Shown: positions 52,680 through 61,610 of the stretch, piece by piece
Layout of the letters: each line of letters begins with the position of its first letter
Numbering within the stretch: position 1 is the stretch's first letter
Program-made: the position numbers and the translations under genes
The notes under the pieces: model-generated
The model's database searches: none
Seen by the model: only the letters and a program-made list of their open reading frames with translations
What the model was told of the DNA's origin: nothing
DNA from: Sphingobacterium oryzagri
Lineage (GTDB): Bacteria > Bacteroidota > Bacteroidia > Sphingobacteriales > Sphingobacteriaceae
Length of the DNA: 64,000 nt
Direction: 5' to 3'
Assembly: GCF_028736175.1 (NCBI RefSeq)
Contig: NZ_CP117880.1
Span: 2,604,001-2,668,000 of the forward strand

Positions 52680-54724
52680 TACAGCCTATAGATCAAATTA
52701 GCAAAATAATTCCTGCCCGCTTCCGGATAGCCTTCTACCAGCATGTAGTTTCGATCAAGTATATTATTGACACCGCCTTGCAGGGAAAACGAGCGCCAGA
52801 CATGAACGTTGACACTTCCATGCAGCACGGTATACGGTGCTGTCTCGGTACCATATGGCGTACTGTAACGGCCGGAGTTATACTCCGCATGTAGCTGCAA
52901 CGCTATCTGCTGTGGCAGTTCATAACTGGCGTAGCCTATCCATTTATGTTTAGGAACATCGGTCAAAAACACCGTAGGATCCGTTATATTTTTTCGATCC
53001 ACATGCGTGTAGTTACCGCCGATAGTCAAAGGGTTGATCGGTCGATAGTCTGCCCCGACTTCCAACCACATGTTACGCGTTTTCCCGATATTCTGAAGTT
53101 GACTAAGAAAAATATCGGTATCCTCCTGATACGCTACATTGGGCACCATCAAAATTGTATTATTGATATCGCTATAAAACAACGAAGCAAACACATGCAG
53201 TTTATCCGCAAAAAACTGCTTTTTGTAACTGAAATCGTAGTTCACCGCATATTCGGCAAGCAAATCCGGATTTGGCAAGGCCGTTCCCATCCGGTAAGAA
53301 TACCGATCTTTAGTCGTTGCGAAGCGTGTTTTTCGCGCAATTGACAAGCTCAGTTGTTCGTCTTGCGACAAAAGATACTGTAAAGCGCCTTGTATGTTAA
53401 ACGCTTGATTACTGTTAGACGGAAAATCGCGGATCAAACCAGTATCGCTGTCATAATCTTCGGCCCTAATACTTTGACGTTTATTATAACTTAAACCCGT
53501 TAGCAGCCAGAGTTTTTCTGTCAAATCAAATTTGTTTTCCAATGCCAAGGTAAATGTACCATCGGCCATGCTGCGCTGTGGCTCACCCACATTATTTTCC
53601 CGGTGCACATCCTGCTTATACTGCGCCGAAATACTGACCCTATCACGTTGGCCGATCGCTTGTCCGTATTCCACTATTCCGCCAAACGTGTAGTCATTAT
53701 ACAAGCTGGAAAAAGCGTAAGGCCGGGTCATGCTGCTGAACGAACCATCGTCATACGAGTTCAATATATTATTGAACTGATCATAATACAGGCGCGATTT
53801 AAGGTATTGCGATTCCCGAAATGCTGTATTGGAAAGAAAATAAACGCTCTGCTTATCCCATTTTGGCCATTGCCAATAACGCGGTCTGGTTAGCAACGCA
53901 TTTTGCGGGTCATTCCCCGTATAAAGCGGGTTTCCCTTTTGACCGTGCTGATAGGAATAACCAATAGCATATTCCGATTTTTCATCCGGTGTAAACCCTA
54001 ATTTAAAACTGATCTTTTCATCGTCGCTATACGCATTATCACGCACGCCGCCATCTTCATATATGGTCGGAACAAAGTCGTTGGATAGCGGAAAAAAATT
54101 GCGTTTCAGTTTGGATATTCCCGCCTGCATGTAGTATTTTCCCAAGTTACTACCCACGTTGATATTACTCCGAAAACCACCACTCAACCAGCCGGTAGCA
54201 CCATTTAATTCCAATTTCTTTACCGGGCGCAGCGTAACCAGGTTGATTGCGCCGCCCATCGAATTGGGACCATAATGCGAAGAAGTATAGCCTTTGGCCA
54301 ACTGCAACTCTGCCAGATCAAATGTCGTAAATCGAGCCAAATCCACATAGCCATCGTATGGAACATAGACCGGAATACCGTCAATCAATACCGGAACACT
54401 GCGCAGATCAAAGCCCCGCACGGATACGAGTGCTTCATTACGCGGACCAATTTGCGCGAGATTGACGCCCGGAAGCAAGTTAAGCGCTTCGGCTACGTCG
54501 TTTTTGCCAAAGGCGGCTGCCCTTTCCGCCGTGATAACATTGGAGGAAGCTGTGCGTTGATTACCATACACAGATACCTCACCCAGCTTAAAGGTACGCG
54601 CAACCGTATCTTTGCCTACCAATGTAGAGGAAGATTGCGCGTAAAGAGCTGCGCTATGCGCGAGCATAAGTCCTGCAATGCCTAGTAAATGAGGCGTGAT
54701 TTTTCGATGTTTCTTTTGATACAT
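52679..54724 (-). CDS. TonB-dependent outer-membrane receptor inside the molybdenum operon
   Basis: 681 residues. Signal peptide (1-30), a TonB-box-like FKLGEVSV (45-52), plug domain (about 55-170, VSVRGFDLRSVPVLIDGIPVYVPYDGYVDLARF) and a beta barrel ending in FANLIYRL with a terminal Leu. No CarboxypepD_reg domain precedes the plug, so it is not a SusC-type importer; small receptors of this plan take up metal chelates or vitamins. Its place between mocA and the peroxidase, in an operon otherwise devoted to molybdenum, suggests molybdate or Mo-chelate import. That substrate is inference. Confidence 0.85.
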   Translation of the reverse strand: MYQKKHRKITPHLLGIAGLMLAHSAALYAQSSSTLVGKDTVARTFKLGEVSVYGNQRTASSNVITAERAAAFGKNDVAEALNLLPGVNLAQIGPRNEALVSVRGFDLRSVPVLIDGIPVYVPYDGYVDLARFTTFDLAELQLAKGYTSSHYGPNSMGGAINLVTLRPVKKLELNGATGWLSGGFRSNINVGSNLGKYYMQAGISKLKRNFFPLSNDFVPTIYEDGGVRDNAYSDDEKISFKLGFTPDEKSEYAIGYSYQHGQKGNPLYTGNDPQNALLTRPRYWQWPKWDKQSVYFLSNTAFRESQYLKSRLYYDQFNNILNSYDDGSFSSMTRPYAFSSLYNDYTFGGIVEYGQAIGQRDRVSISAQYKQDVHRENNVGEPQRSMADGTFTLALENKFDLTEKLWLLTGLSYNKRQSIRAEDYDSDTGLIRDFPSNSNQAFNIQGALQYLLSQDEQLSLSIARKTRFATTKDRYSYRMGTALPNPDLLAEYAVNYDFSYKKQFFADKLHVFASLFYSDINNTILMVPNVAYQEDTDIFLSQLQNIGKTRNMWLEVGADYRPINPLTIGGNYTHVDRKNITDPTVFLTDVPKHKWIGYASYELPQQIALQLHAEYNSGRYSTPYGTETAPYTVLHGSVNVHVWRSFSLQGGVNNILDRNYMLVEGYPEAGRNYFANLIYRL

Positions 54725-54742
54725 ATCGGCAATAAAAAAATG

Positions 54743-55342
54743 TTATATGCGCTGGAGTTTTTTGTAATCTTCTTCGGTATCAATGTCGATCGCACCCTGC
54801 GGAAAATCTACAAAAGCTACATCGTGCGCATTTTGCTTTAGCAGCTTTTTTGCCCCAGCCTCATCTGCTAACGCCAATAGCTGTTCAAAATAAGGCCGCA
54901 TAAACAATACAGGCGTGCCGCACGTTTCCTGGTATTGGCAAGCAACGATTTTTTTTCCAGATGTTAGCTGCTCATCCAGCAGCTGCAACAATAGATCTTT
55001 GTTTACAAAAGGTTGGTCTGCTACCAAAATAATGGCACCGTCAACTGCTGGATGCTGCGCCTGAATGGCTTTCAATCCCGCTTTGAGCGACGATCCCATC
55101 CCACGCGCCCAATCTTTATGAACAATAATTTTGCAAGACGTTGCTTTCAGATCGTTTTCGATCGCTTCGTGATAAGCACCTACCACGACAAAGCAGTTAT
55201 CGCCCGCCACTAGTTGTGCCGTATTTACGGCATTGCGGATGAAACTTCTGCCGTTAAATGAGAGCAGCTGCTTGGCATATCCCATACGCGATGCATTGCC
55301 GGCTGCCAGCACAAGCACCGCGACATCAGGAGCGCTACGCAT
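54743..55342 (-). CDS. mocA: Molybdenum cofactor nucleotidyltransferase (MocA-like)
   Basis: 199 residues. LAAGNASRMGYAKQLL (12-27) is the nucleotide-sugar-transferase-like motif that binds CTP/GTP, followed by VDGAIILVADQPFV with the metal-binding Asp. MocA makes the cytosine dinucleotide form of Moco used by XO-family enzymes such as PaoABC. It overlaps xdhC by 8 bases. MobA (GTP) is a possible alternative but the XO-family enzymes favour MocA. Confidence 0.83.
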   Translation of the reverse strand: MRSAPDVAVLVLAAGNASRMGYAKQLLSFNGRSFIRNAVNTAQLVAGDNCFVVVGAYHEAIENDLKATSCKIIVHKDWARGMGSSLKAGLKAIQAQHPAVDGAIILVADQPFVNKDLLLQLLDEQLTSGKKIVACQYQETCGTPVLFMRPYFEQLLALADEAGAKKLLKQNAHDVAFVDFPQGAIDIDTEEDYKKLQRI

Positions 55343-56564
55343 CTGTCGGCATGTTTAAGGAACAGGTAAAATTGGTTGCTGCGATCTGATCAGACTTTTC
55401 CAAAACACTTTCGCCTGCCTTTGGCAGCAACGAGCCATCTTTAAATCGCTTGTGTACGCCACCTGCTTGATCTTTTAAAAACCCGGCATTCGCCGAACGA
55501 AAAACAGCCAATATCTCGGCAACAATAGCTAAGGCCACTTCTTCAGGCGCCTCCGCGCCAATATTTAGCCCGACGGGTCCGTAAATACGGGCGATATCCT
55601 GCGCAGTTAAATGATTTCCTGCTTCATGCAGTTCATCTAACATCCGTACTAATTTTTTCTTTGGCCCTAAGCAACCGACATAGCCCACTTTTGTTTTGAG
55701 GAGCTCCGCCAATACCATTTTATCGTATTGGTAGTTATGCGTCATCAACACAACGGCCGTCTGCGGATCAATGGTTGTTTGCGATAAAGCATCTGCGGCC
55801 TGTCGCAACAACAGCCTGTCGGCTGATGGAAAACGCTCCTTGGTTAGATGACTTTCACGCCCGTCGATGACGGTAACCTGCCAGCCCAGCGACTTTGCGA
55901 TAGCAAGTAGCGGAAGAGCATCATTACCTGCCCCAACAATGCACAACGAAATTGGCGGACTGATAAACTCATAAAACGCTTGGTAGTGAACATCATTAAT
56001 ACGCAGAGATCCGGTAAACGATTGCTGACTTTCAATGGCCAACTTTGCATGTTCTTCCAGATGGTTTTTTAGCAATTCAGCTTTCGTTAAGTAAACCTGG
56101 CTTTGCGCACCCTTATTAAAAAACACGGTTCCCATCTGCGGGACAGCGCGTTGTAACGAAAACAGCGTAACCAATGCGGCAGGCTGTCGCTCGCCATCAA
56201 CGCAGGCTTTTAACAGTTCTACCGGATTACGCGGATTAGTAAAGTCAATAGGTTCAAACAAAATATGCACAATACCATTGCAACCGAGCTGTACACCGAG
56301 TGTCACGTCGTCATCCGAGGTGTCGTACGTTACAAGCATGTTGCTTTTTTGGCCGATAGCGAAAAGCGCTTTGCGCAAAGCATCACCTTCCAGACAACCG
56401 CCACTGATGGCGCCGGTCATGCGTCCGTTTTGCTGAACGAGCATCCGCGCACCGGGCATACGGTAAGAAGATCCTTCGACGTGCACAACCGTGGCCAAAG
56501 CTAATGCTTCGCCAGCTTGCCTGGCTAGCTCATAGTTATCTATAATCGCGTGCAGTTCTTTCAT
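55335..56564 (-). CDS. XdhC/CoxI family Moco maturation factor
   Basis: 409 residues from the ATG at 56564, 4 bp after the moeA stop; the longer ORF start would overlap moeA. N-terminal XdhC-CoxI domain: LATVVHVEGSSYRMPGARM, GAISGGCLEGDALRKAL. C-terminal Rossmann-like domain: CIVGAGNDALPLLAIAKSLGW, DRPLLR-like, and HNYQYDKMVLAELL. XdhC-family proteins hold mature Moco, promote its sulfuration by a cysteine desulfurase, and insert it into xanthine-oxidase-family enzymes. Targets here are the two hydroxylases at 37-44.7 kb. Confidence 0.88.
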   Translation of the reverse strand: MKELHAIIDNYELARQAGEALALATVVHVEGSSYRMPGARMLVQQNGRMTGAISGGCLEGDALRKALFAIGQKSNMLVTYDTSDDDVTLGVQLGCNGIVHILFEPIDFTNPRNPVELLKACVDGERQPAALVTLFSLQRAVPQMGTVFFNKGAQSQVYLTKAELLKNHLEEHAKLAIESQQSFTGSLRINDVHYQAFYEFISPPISLCIVGAGNDALPLLAIAKSLGWQVTVIDGRESHLTKERFPSADRLLLRQAADALSQTTIDPQTAVVLMTHNYQYDKMVLAELLKTKVGYVGCLGPKKKLVRMLDELHEAGNHLTAQDIARIYGPVGLNIGAEAPEEVALAIVAEILAVFRSANAGFLKDQAGGVHKRFKDGSLLPKAGESVLEKSDQIAATNFTCSLNMPTDA

Positions 56565-56568
56565 AAGA

Positions 56569-57774
56569 TTAAGAGTGAATAAGCCAATAAGGAAAAACAT
56601 CGCCCGTTTTAAAAGCAGATTGCGCCGCAGGAAGTGCTAAAAATGCGTCGGCGTGAATCAGGTTTGCAAAATCGCCCGATCCATTGCCTCTACAGGGCGT
56701 AGCCCAGGTTTGCCCTTGATCATCCGTCGCTAATGTTACTTGCAGAAAATAGTCGAGCGCCGGTTCAAAAGTCACCTCTTCCCGCAGTTTGGCATATCGC
56801 ATAACAACAGGCTTGCGCCCAACATGCGCTTGTAGCCAGGGAAGCAAATAGCGTTGAACACAAAGCTGCGTGGAAACCGGATTTCCAGGAAATGCAAACA
56901 CCAAAGCTCCCGCAGGGTGTACGCCAAACCAAAATGGCTTACCCGGCCGTTGACGCACGCCATGAAAAAGATTTTGCACGCCTGCTTGTTCCAGGGCGAA
57001 CGGTATAAAATCAAATTTTCCTTTGGATACGCCGCCCGTAAGCAGCACGATGTCATAAGCCTGCAATGCATCAGCTATGGCTTGCTGAATAATGGTCTCC
57101 TCGTCGACAAGATGCTTTTGCACCGTGTTTATTCCGTACTGCTGCAATTGGGCAACCAAAGCATAATTGCTGGAGCGCCTAATCTGGTAATCTTTGGGTA
57201 CATCAGCGATATCTACCAACTCATCACCCGTGGAAAGCAAGATCACTTTCGGCAACTTATAAACGAGTACGTCCCGTTTGCCAACCGCGGCCAGCACCTG
57301 GATAACGGAAGCGGTAACGGGCGTATCCATTTTTATCAATAGATCATGCTGCCGGGCATCCTTTCCTTTGAAATGGATATTTTGGCTTTCGATTACTTTA
57401 GCAGGCGTTAAGATGTGCACAAGCTGACTTTCGATCTGCAGCCACTCATACGGAACCACCGTATCCGTACCGACCGGCAGCACCGCTCCAGTCATCACTT
57501 CAATGCACTGATCGGCGCTTTGCAAAATGCACGGCGGCTCACCTGCTGCCTGCGTAGCCTGTAGATGAAAGGCCTCAGACAAGCGGGCTTTTTTGAAACA
57601 AATCGCTATACCATCCATCGTTACCCGATCAAAAGGCGGCAGATCACGATCTGCACGCACGTCTTCAGCCAGCGTTCTGCCCAGCGCCGCTACCGTAGGT
57701 ATTCGCTCCACACCAAAATCTCTTCTTTGGTGATCTATAATATCATGTGCATCGTTGACGCTTATTAGCTCCAT
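56569..57774 (-). CDS. moeA: Molybdopterin molybdenumtransferase
   Basis: 401 residues from the ATG at 57774. VTMDGIAI, the STGDELVDI and IRRSSNYALVAQL segments, VLLTGGVSKGKFDF, RPGKPFWFG and VFAFPGNPVSTQLC are all MoeA landmarks. It inserts molybdate into adenylated molybdopterin. First gene of the long minus-strand operon; its promoter lies in 57775-58153, back to back with moaA. Confidence 0.92.
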   Translation of the reverse strand: MELISVNDAHDIIDHQRRDFGVERIPTVAALGRTLAEDVRADRDLPPFDRVTMDGIAICFKKARLSEAFHLQATQAAGEPPCILQSADQCIEVMTGAVLPVGTDTVVPYEWLQIESQLVHILTPAKVIESQNIHFKGKDARQHDLLIKMDTPVTASVIQVLAAVGKRDVLVYKLPKVILLSTGDELVDIADVPKDYQIRRSSNYALVAQLQQYGINTVQKHLVDEETIIQQAIADALQAYDIVLLTGGVSKGKFDFIPFALEQAGVQNLFHGVRQRPGKPFWFGVHPAGALVFAFPGNPVSTQLCVQRYLLPWLQAHVGRKPVVMRYAKLREEVTFEPALDYFLQVTLATDDQGQTWATPCRGNGSGDFANLIHADAFLALPAAQSAFKTGDVFPYWLIHS

Positions 57775-58153
57775 ATCCTTTTTTTCCGGCCTTTGCAATA
57801 TACAATATCTTACCACTAAGACACCTGGCTTTCGCTTTTGTTCTGTTTTGCCTCTTATAATTTACAATAACCCCTAGCCTGCGCTTGCGCCTGACAACCA
57901 GATACATTTCTCCTACCTGGATTGCCTGTAACATCGTTACCGTAAACAAAACATCGCTTATTACAAAAATATAGGGTAAATTAGTACGGTGAGGTATGCT
58001 ATTCAAACAAAATTATATAATATTCAAACATAAACAGACAGGATGGTATTATATACGATACATTTATGCGTTGAAAGCTGACTACGCGCGCATGATTTAC
58101 GAACGCAGACGATTTTTACAGGGGTGGATGACAGGAAAGAAAAAGGGCTAAAT
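57775..58153. other. Divergent moeA-moaA control region
   Basis: 379 bp serving two divergent Moco transcripts. I looked for a Moco riboswitch-like leader before moaA and saw no convincing multi-stem structure. A direct repeat (58000-58030) is the clearest element. Confidence 0.5.
58000..58030. promoter_or_regulatory. Direct repeat TATTCAAACA x2, candidate operator of moaA
   Basis: TATTCAAACA at 58000-58009 and again at 58021-58030, 21 bp apart (about two DNA turns), separated by an A/T-rich stretch. It lies about 124 bp before the moaA ATG, in the region shared with moeA. The adjacent ModE-type protein is a candidate binder; this is inference. Confidence 0.4.
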
Positions 58154-59134
58154 ATGTTTAAAGATACATTTGGAAGAGTACATGACTATCTACGTATCTC
58201 GCTGACCGATAATTGTAATTTGCGCTGCACGTATTGCATGCCTGATGAAGATTACGATTTTACGCCGGCAAGTAAGTTGATGCAGCTCGATGAAATAACG
58301 GCAATAGCCAAAACATTTGTCGATCAGGGCGTAACCAAGATTCGTCTGACAGGTGGTGAGCCTTTGGTACGGAAAGATGCTGCACAGATTATTCAAAACC
58401 TGGCGGCTCTCCCGGTAAAACTTGCCATAACCACGAACGCCACGCGCTTGCATCATTTTTTAGACTTGTTCGAACGCGTCAATCTTCGCGCCGTAAACAT
58501 CAGTTTAGACACCCTTCAGCCTGCTGTTTTCAAAAAACTGACGCAACGCGATCAGTTTGACGAGGTGAAACGAAACATTGATGACGCTATAGCGCGCGGT
58601 TTCGATGTAAAAATTAACATGGTGGTTATGCAAGGTATCAATGAATCGGAAATACCCGACTTTGTAGCGTGGACGAAAAAGGCACCGATACAGATTCGTT
58701 TTATTGAATTTATGCCTTTTAGCGGCAATCATTGGAACAATGAAAAAACCTATACGCTGGATCAAATGCTAAATAATATACAAGCGCATTATACGATTGA
58801 GGCCTTACACAATCATGTTCATGACACCACTAAGCGTTACCGCGCTTCGGGTCATGTTGGCGAATTTGCGGTAATCAGCACCATGTCTTCACCTTTTTGC
58901 GCGGGCTGCAACCGTATGCGGCTTACTGCCGACGGGAAGTTCAAAAATTGCCTCTTTTCGTCCAAGGAGACCGATCTGCTCAGCGCTTATCGCAACAAGG
59001 AACATATTTTGCCCTTAATCCAGCAAGCTATTCACGAAAAAGCGGCAAAGCTCGGCGGTCAGTTTACCGAAAACTTGCTGACGGTGGATAGTAGCAAGAT
59101 TGAGAACCGTAGCATGATTACTATCGGTGGATAA
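58154..59134 (+). CDS. moaA: GTP 3',8-cyclase, radical SAM
   Basis: 326 residues from the ATG at 58154. The radical-SAM cluster CNLRCTYC is at Cys21, Cys25, Cys28; the C-terminal second cluster is FCAGCNRMRLTADGKFKNC; and the chain ends in the di-glycine GG that MoaA needs. It makes the first Moco precursor from GTP. Transcribed opposite to moeA and directly followed by the ModE-type gene (4-bp gap). Confidence 0.95.
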   Translation: MFKDTFGRVHDYLRISLTDNCNLRCTYCMPDEDYDFTPASKLMQLDEITAIAKTFVDQGVTKIRLTGGEPLVRKDAAQIIQNLAALPVKLAITTNATRLHHFLDLFERVNLRAVNISLDTLQPAVFKKLTQRDQFDEVKRNIDDAIARGFDVKINMVVMQGINESEIPDFVAWTKKAPIQIRFIEFMPFSGNHWNNEKTYTLDQMLNNIQAHYTIEALHNHVHDTTKRYRASGHVGEFAVISTMSSPFCAGCNRMRLTADGKFKNCLFSSKETDLLSAYRNKEHILPLIQQAIHEKAAKLGGQFTENLLTVDSSKIENRSMITIGG

Positions 59135-59138
59135 GCTT

Positions 59139-59501
59139 ATGAACATCAAAAAGATCGATTTAGACAAAGGACAGATCCGTGCAAAAATATGGATCGAAGA
59201 TGCAGATGGCCAAAAAGTCTGTGGAAGAGGACCGATTGAACTGCTGGAAAAAATTGATGCTCTCGGCTCTATCCAGCAGGCAACGGAAGCGATGGGCATG
59301 TCTTATAAAAAGGCGTTAGCTCTTTTACACATGCTAAACAAACACTGTTCCTCGCCCGTGATAAATACCAATAAAGGCGGAAGTAGCCGCGGCGGCGCCA
59401 CACTTACGCCAGCCGGTTTGCAACTTATTAAAAGCTACCAAGCGCTGGAGGCCGAATTTCAAGAAGCTGTGCAACAGTTAGCCAAAGCCTATCTTTCTTA
59501 G
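59139..59501 (+). CDS. Stand-alone ModE-type winged-helix DNA-binding protein
   Basis: 120 residues from the ATG at 59139, 4 bp after moaA. It aligns along its whole length with the N-terminal half of E. coli ModE: ELLEKIDALGSIQQATEAMGMSYKKALALLHMLN, then NKGGSSRGGATLTPAGLQLIKSY and a dimerising C-terminal helix. The molbindin (molybdate-sensing) half is absent, so it cannot bind molybdate by that domain. It probably regulates the molybdenum island, perhaps with another sensor. Its stop overlaps the AraC gene stop by 4 bases. Confidence 0.83.
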   Translation: MNIKKIDLDKGQIRAKIWIEDADGQKVCGRGPIELLEKIDALGSIQQATEAMGMSYKKALALLHMLNKHCSSPVINTNKGGSSRGGATLTPAGLQLIKSYQALEAEFQEAVQQLAKAYLS

Positions 59502-60397
59502 TGCTGGTTGCGCTCCGGAAAATTTAGGCTTCGAAAAGCGGACGGCGAGATACCGGTATGCTTTTTAAAATGATTGTTAAAATAAGTCGGGTATTCAAAA
59601 CCCAGGCTAAACGCAATTTCCGAAACGCTCCAGGTTGTATGCTTTAGCAACGCCTTCGCCTCGATCACCATACGCTCGGCGATATGAGCGGACGTAGACT
59701 TTCCGGTATGTTCTTTAATAGAACGGTTTAGGTGATTCATGTGTATCGATAAACGCTCAGAAAAGTCGTTTGCCGTACGAAGTTGTAAAGGCCTGTCTGG
59801 CGATTCAATCGGGAACTGCCGTTCCAGCAAATCCATAAACAGCGCGGTCGTGCGCGCAGCTGCATTGCTTTGCTGGCTGTAATGCTGTGCCGGCTCCCAT
59901 TGCAAGGCTTCGTGAATAATTAAATTGATATAATTTCTCGCAAGATCGTCTTTGTACACATAGGTCGATGAATACGTGTCGATCATTTTATGCATGATAT
60001 CGATGATGGGCTGCGCCATTTCCTCCGTTAACGTAAAGATTGGTGTGCCCCCGATCTTAAATAAAGGCGATTGCTGCAAACTCTCCGAATTATTATTCGT
60101 TTTCAGAAACTCTTCCGTAAAAAGGCAGGAATACGAATTAATTTTATCGATGTTTTCCCATGAATATGGAATATGAGGCGTACCAAAGAACAGGTTTATA
60201 CCGCGCATATGTATTTTCCGGTCGGCATATTCGACCAGACATTCGCCGATGAACAAACAAATTTTGTAAAAATCTTTTCTACTGTATGTCGTTATAGCTG
60301 TATCTGTAGCCGGGCTACAATTTACATTAAACCCCTGACTCTTGGTTACATGTTGCTGATTTTGGACTGTATCATGGATTAACCTCGCTGTACTCAT
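59498..60397 (-). CDS. AraC family transcriptional regulator
   Basis: 299 residues. The N-terminal 180 residues are a helical/beta effector region with no recognised ligand domain; the C-terminal AraC DNA-binding domain has two helix-turn-helices, WSVSEIAFSLGFEYPTYFNNHFKKHTGISPSAFR. Convergent with the ModE-type gene (4-bp overlap) and downstream of the NADP reductase gene, which it may control. Confidence 0.87.
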   Translation of the reverse strand: MSTARLIHDTVQNQQHVTKSQGFNVNCSPATDTAITTYSRKDFYKICLFIGECLVEYADRKIHMRGINLFFGTPHIPYSWENIDKINSYSCLFTEEFLKTNNNSESLQQSPLFKIGGTPIFTLTEEMAQPIIDIMHKMIDTYSSTYVYKDDLARNYINLIIHEALQWEPAQHYSQQSNAAARTTALFMDLLERQFPIESPDRPLQLRTANDFSERLSIHMNHLNRSIKEHTGKSTSAHIAERMVIEAKALLKHTTWSVSEIAFSLGFEYPTYFNNHFKKHTGISPSAFRSLNFPERNQH

Positions 60398-60617
60398 TTT
60401 ACAATAATAGGAATTAAAACAAACTAGTTACTGCAAGGATATGCCTATACCCTTGCAGTAAACATGAATTCGGAAATATTATAACAAATGTAGCAATCCG
60501 CTGACTCGATTCAGCAGCCATTGCCCAAAACGGTAAAATTGGTAAGTAATTGTTGGTGTAAATTCCGTTTATTTCGTCTGTACATGATAAGCAGCCTCTT
60601 CCTGCAAATCAGCAAAC

Positions 60618-61610
60618 TTATAGTCTCACCAACATTTTGCCCGTATTATCTCCTGTAAATAGTCCTTTAAAAGCCTCAATCACATTATCTATTCCTGCTA
60701 CTTCGGTATACTTGTCTTTAACCAAACCTTTTTTAAGCCAGAGCGACATCTGCGCGTGAAACTCGGGAAGATCGTCTTTAAAATCACGGTAAAGAAAGCC
60801 GGTGACGCGTATTCTTTTCGCGATAATCTGCGTAAAATTTTTCAATTCCAGCGCAGCGGCTTTGTTATATCCTGATATCATGCCGCAAATGGCGAATCGT
60901 GCATTTATTTTCGCATGGCCAAAAGCGGCATCGAGATGATCGGTTCCCACATTATCAAAATACACATCAATACCCGCCGGCGCCAGTCGCTTCAACTGCG
61001 TAAGGACATCCTCCTCCGCTTTATAATCCAACACCTGATCTGCGCCAAGACTTTTCACAAACTTCACTTTTTCAGCGCCACCGGCGGAGCCTATCACCGT
61101 CATGCCAAGTGCCTTGGCAATCTGTACCACCGTTGATCCTACTGCGCCAGCCGCTGCTGAAACAAAGACCGTCTCGCCTGGTCGCGCAGCAGCCACATGC
61201 AACAGGCCAAAGTAGGCCGTTGCGCCAGTCATACCAAGCACGCTTAAATATTGCGCTTCAGTGAGCCCGTTAAGATCCACCTTTGTCAGCGAATCTTCCG
61301 ATACGACGGCTTCCGTCACCCAGCCCGAGTAGTTAACAACGACATCGCCTTTTTCAAAAGCTTCCGATCTGGATTCGACTACCTTGCCAATCGCCAAACC
61401 ATCAATCACCGCATTGATCGCATACGCTTCGGTATAGCTACCTTCCAGTACGCTCATCTTAGGACGCATATACGGATCGACCGAAATATAGCGGTTTTTA
61501 ATCTTTACTTCGCCTTGCTGGAGCTCTTCGAGTTCTACCTCACGAAGTTCGAAATCTGTATCCTTAGGCATACCCTCCGGCCGATTTTTTAATATCCATT
61601 GCTTGCTCAT
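60618..61610 (-). CDS. NADP-dependent MDR oxidoreductase (leukotriene B4 hydroxydehydrogenase/CurA-like)
   Basis: 330 residues of the zinc-free MDR group. RPEGMPKDTDFELREVELEEL and the conserved NRYISVDPYMRPKM open the protein; SAAAGAVGSTVVQIAKALG is the NADP-binding loop; the C-terminus keeps AFKGLFTGDNTGKMLVRL. Such enzymes reduce alpha,beta-unsaturated ketones. Possibly regulated by the AraC protein next to it. Confidence 0.88.
   Translation of the reverse strand: MSKQWILKNRPEGMPKDTDFELREVELEELQQGEVKIKNRYISVDPYMRPKMSVLEGSYTEAYAINAVIDGLAIGKVVESRSEAFEKGDVVVNYSGWVTEAVVSEDSLTKVDLNGLTEAQYLSVLGMTGATAYFGLLHVAAARPGETVFVSAAAGAVGSTVVQIAKALGMTVIGSAGGAEKVKFVKSLGADQVLDYKAEEDVLTQLKRLAPAGIDVYFDNVGTDHLDAAFGHAKINARFAICGMISGYNKAAALELKNFTQIIAKRIRVTGFLYRDFKDDLPEFHAQMSLWLKKGLVKDKYTEVAGIDNVIEAFKGLFTGDNTGKMLVRL

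Noticed and set aside
57775..58153. Moco riboswitch before moaA
   Set aside because: No convincing conserved multi-stem structure seen by eye.
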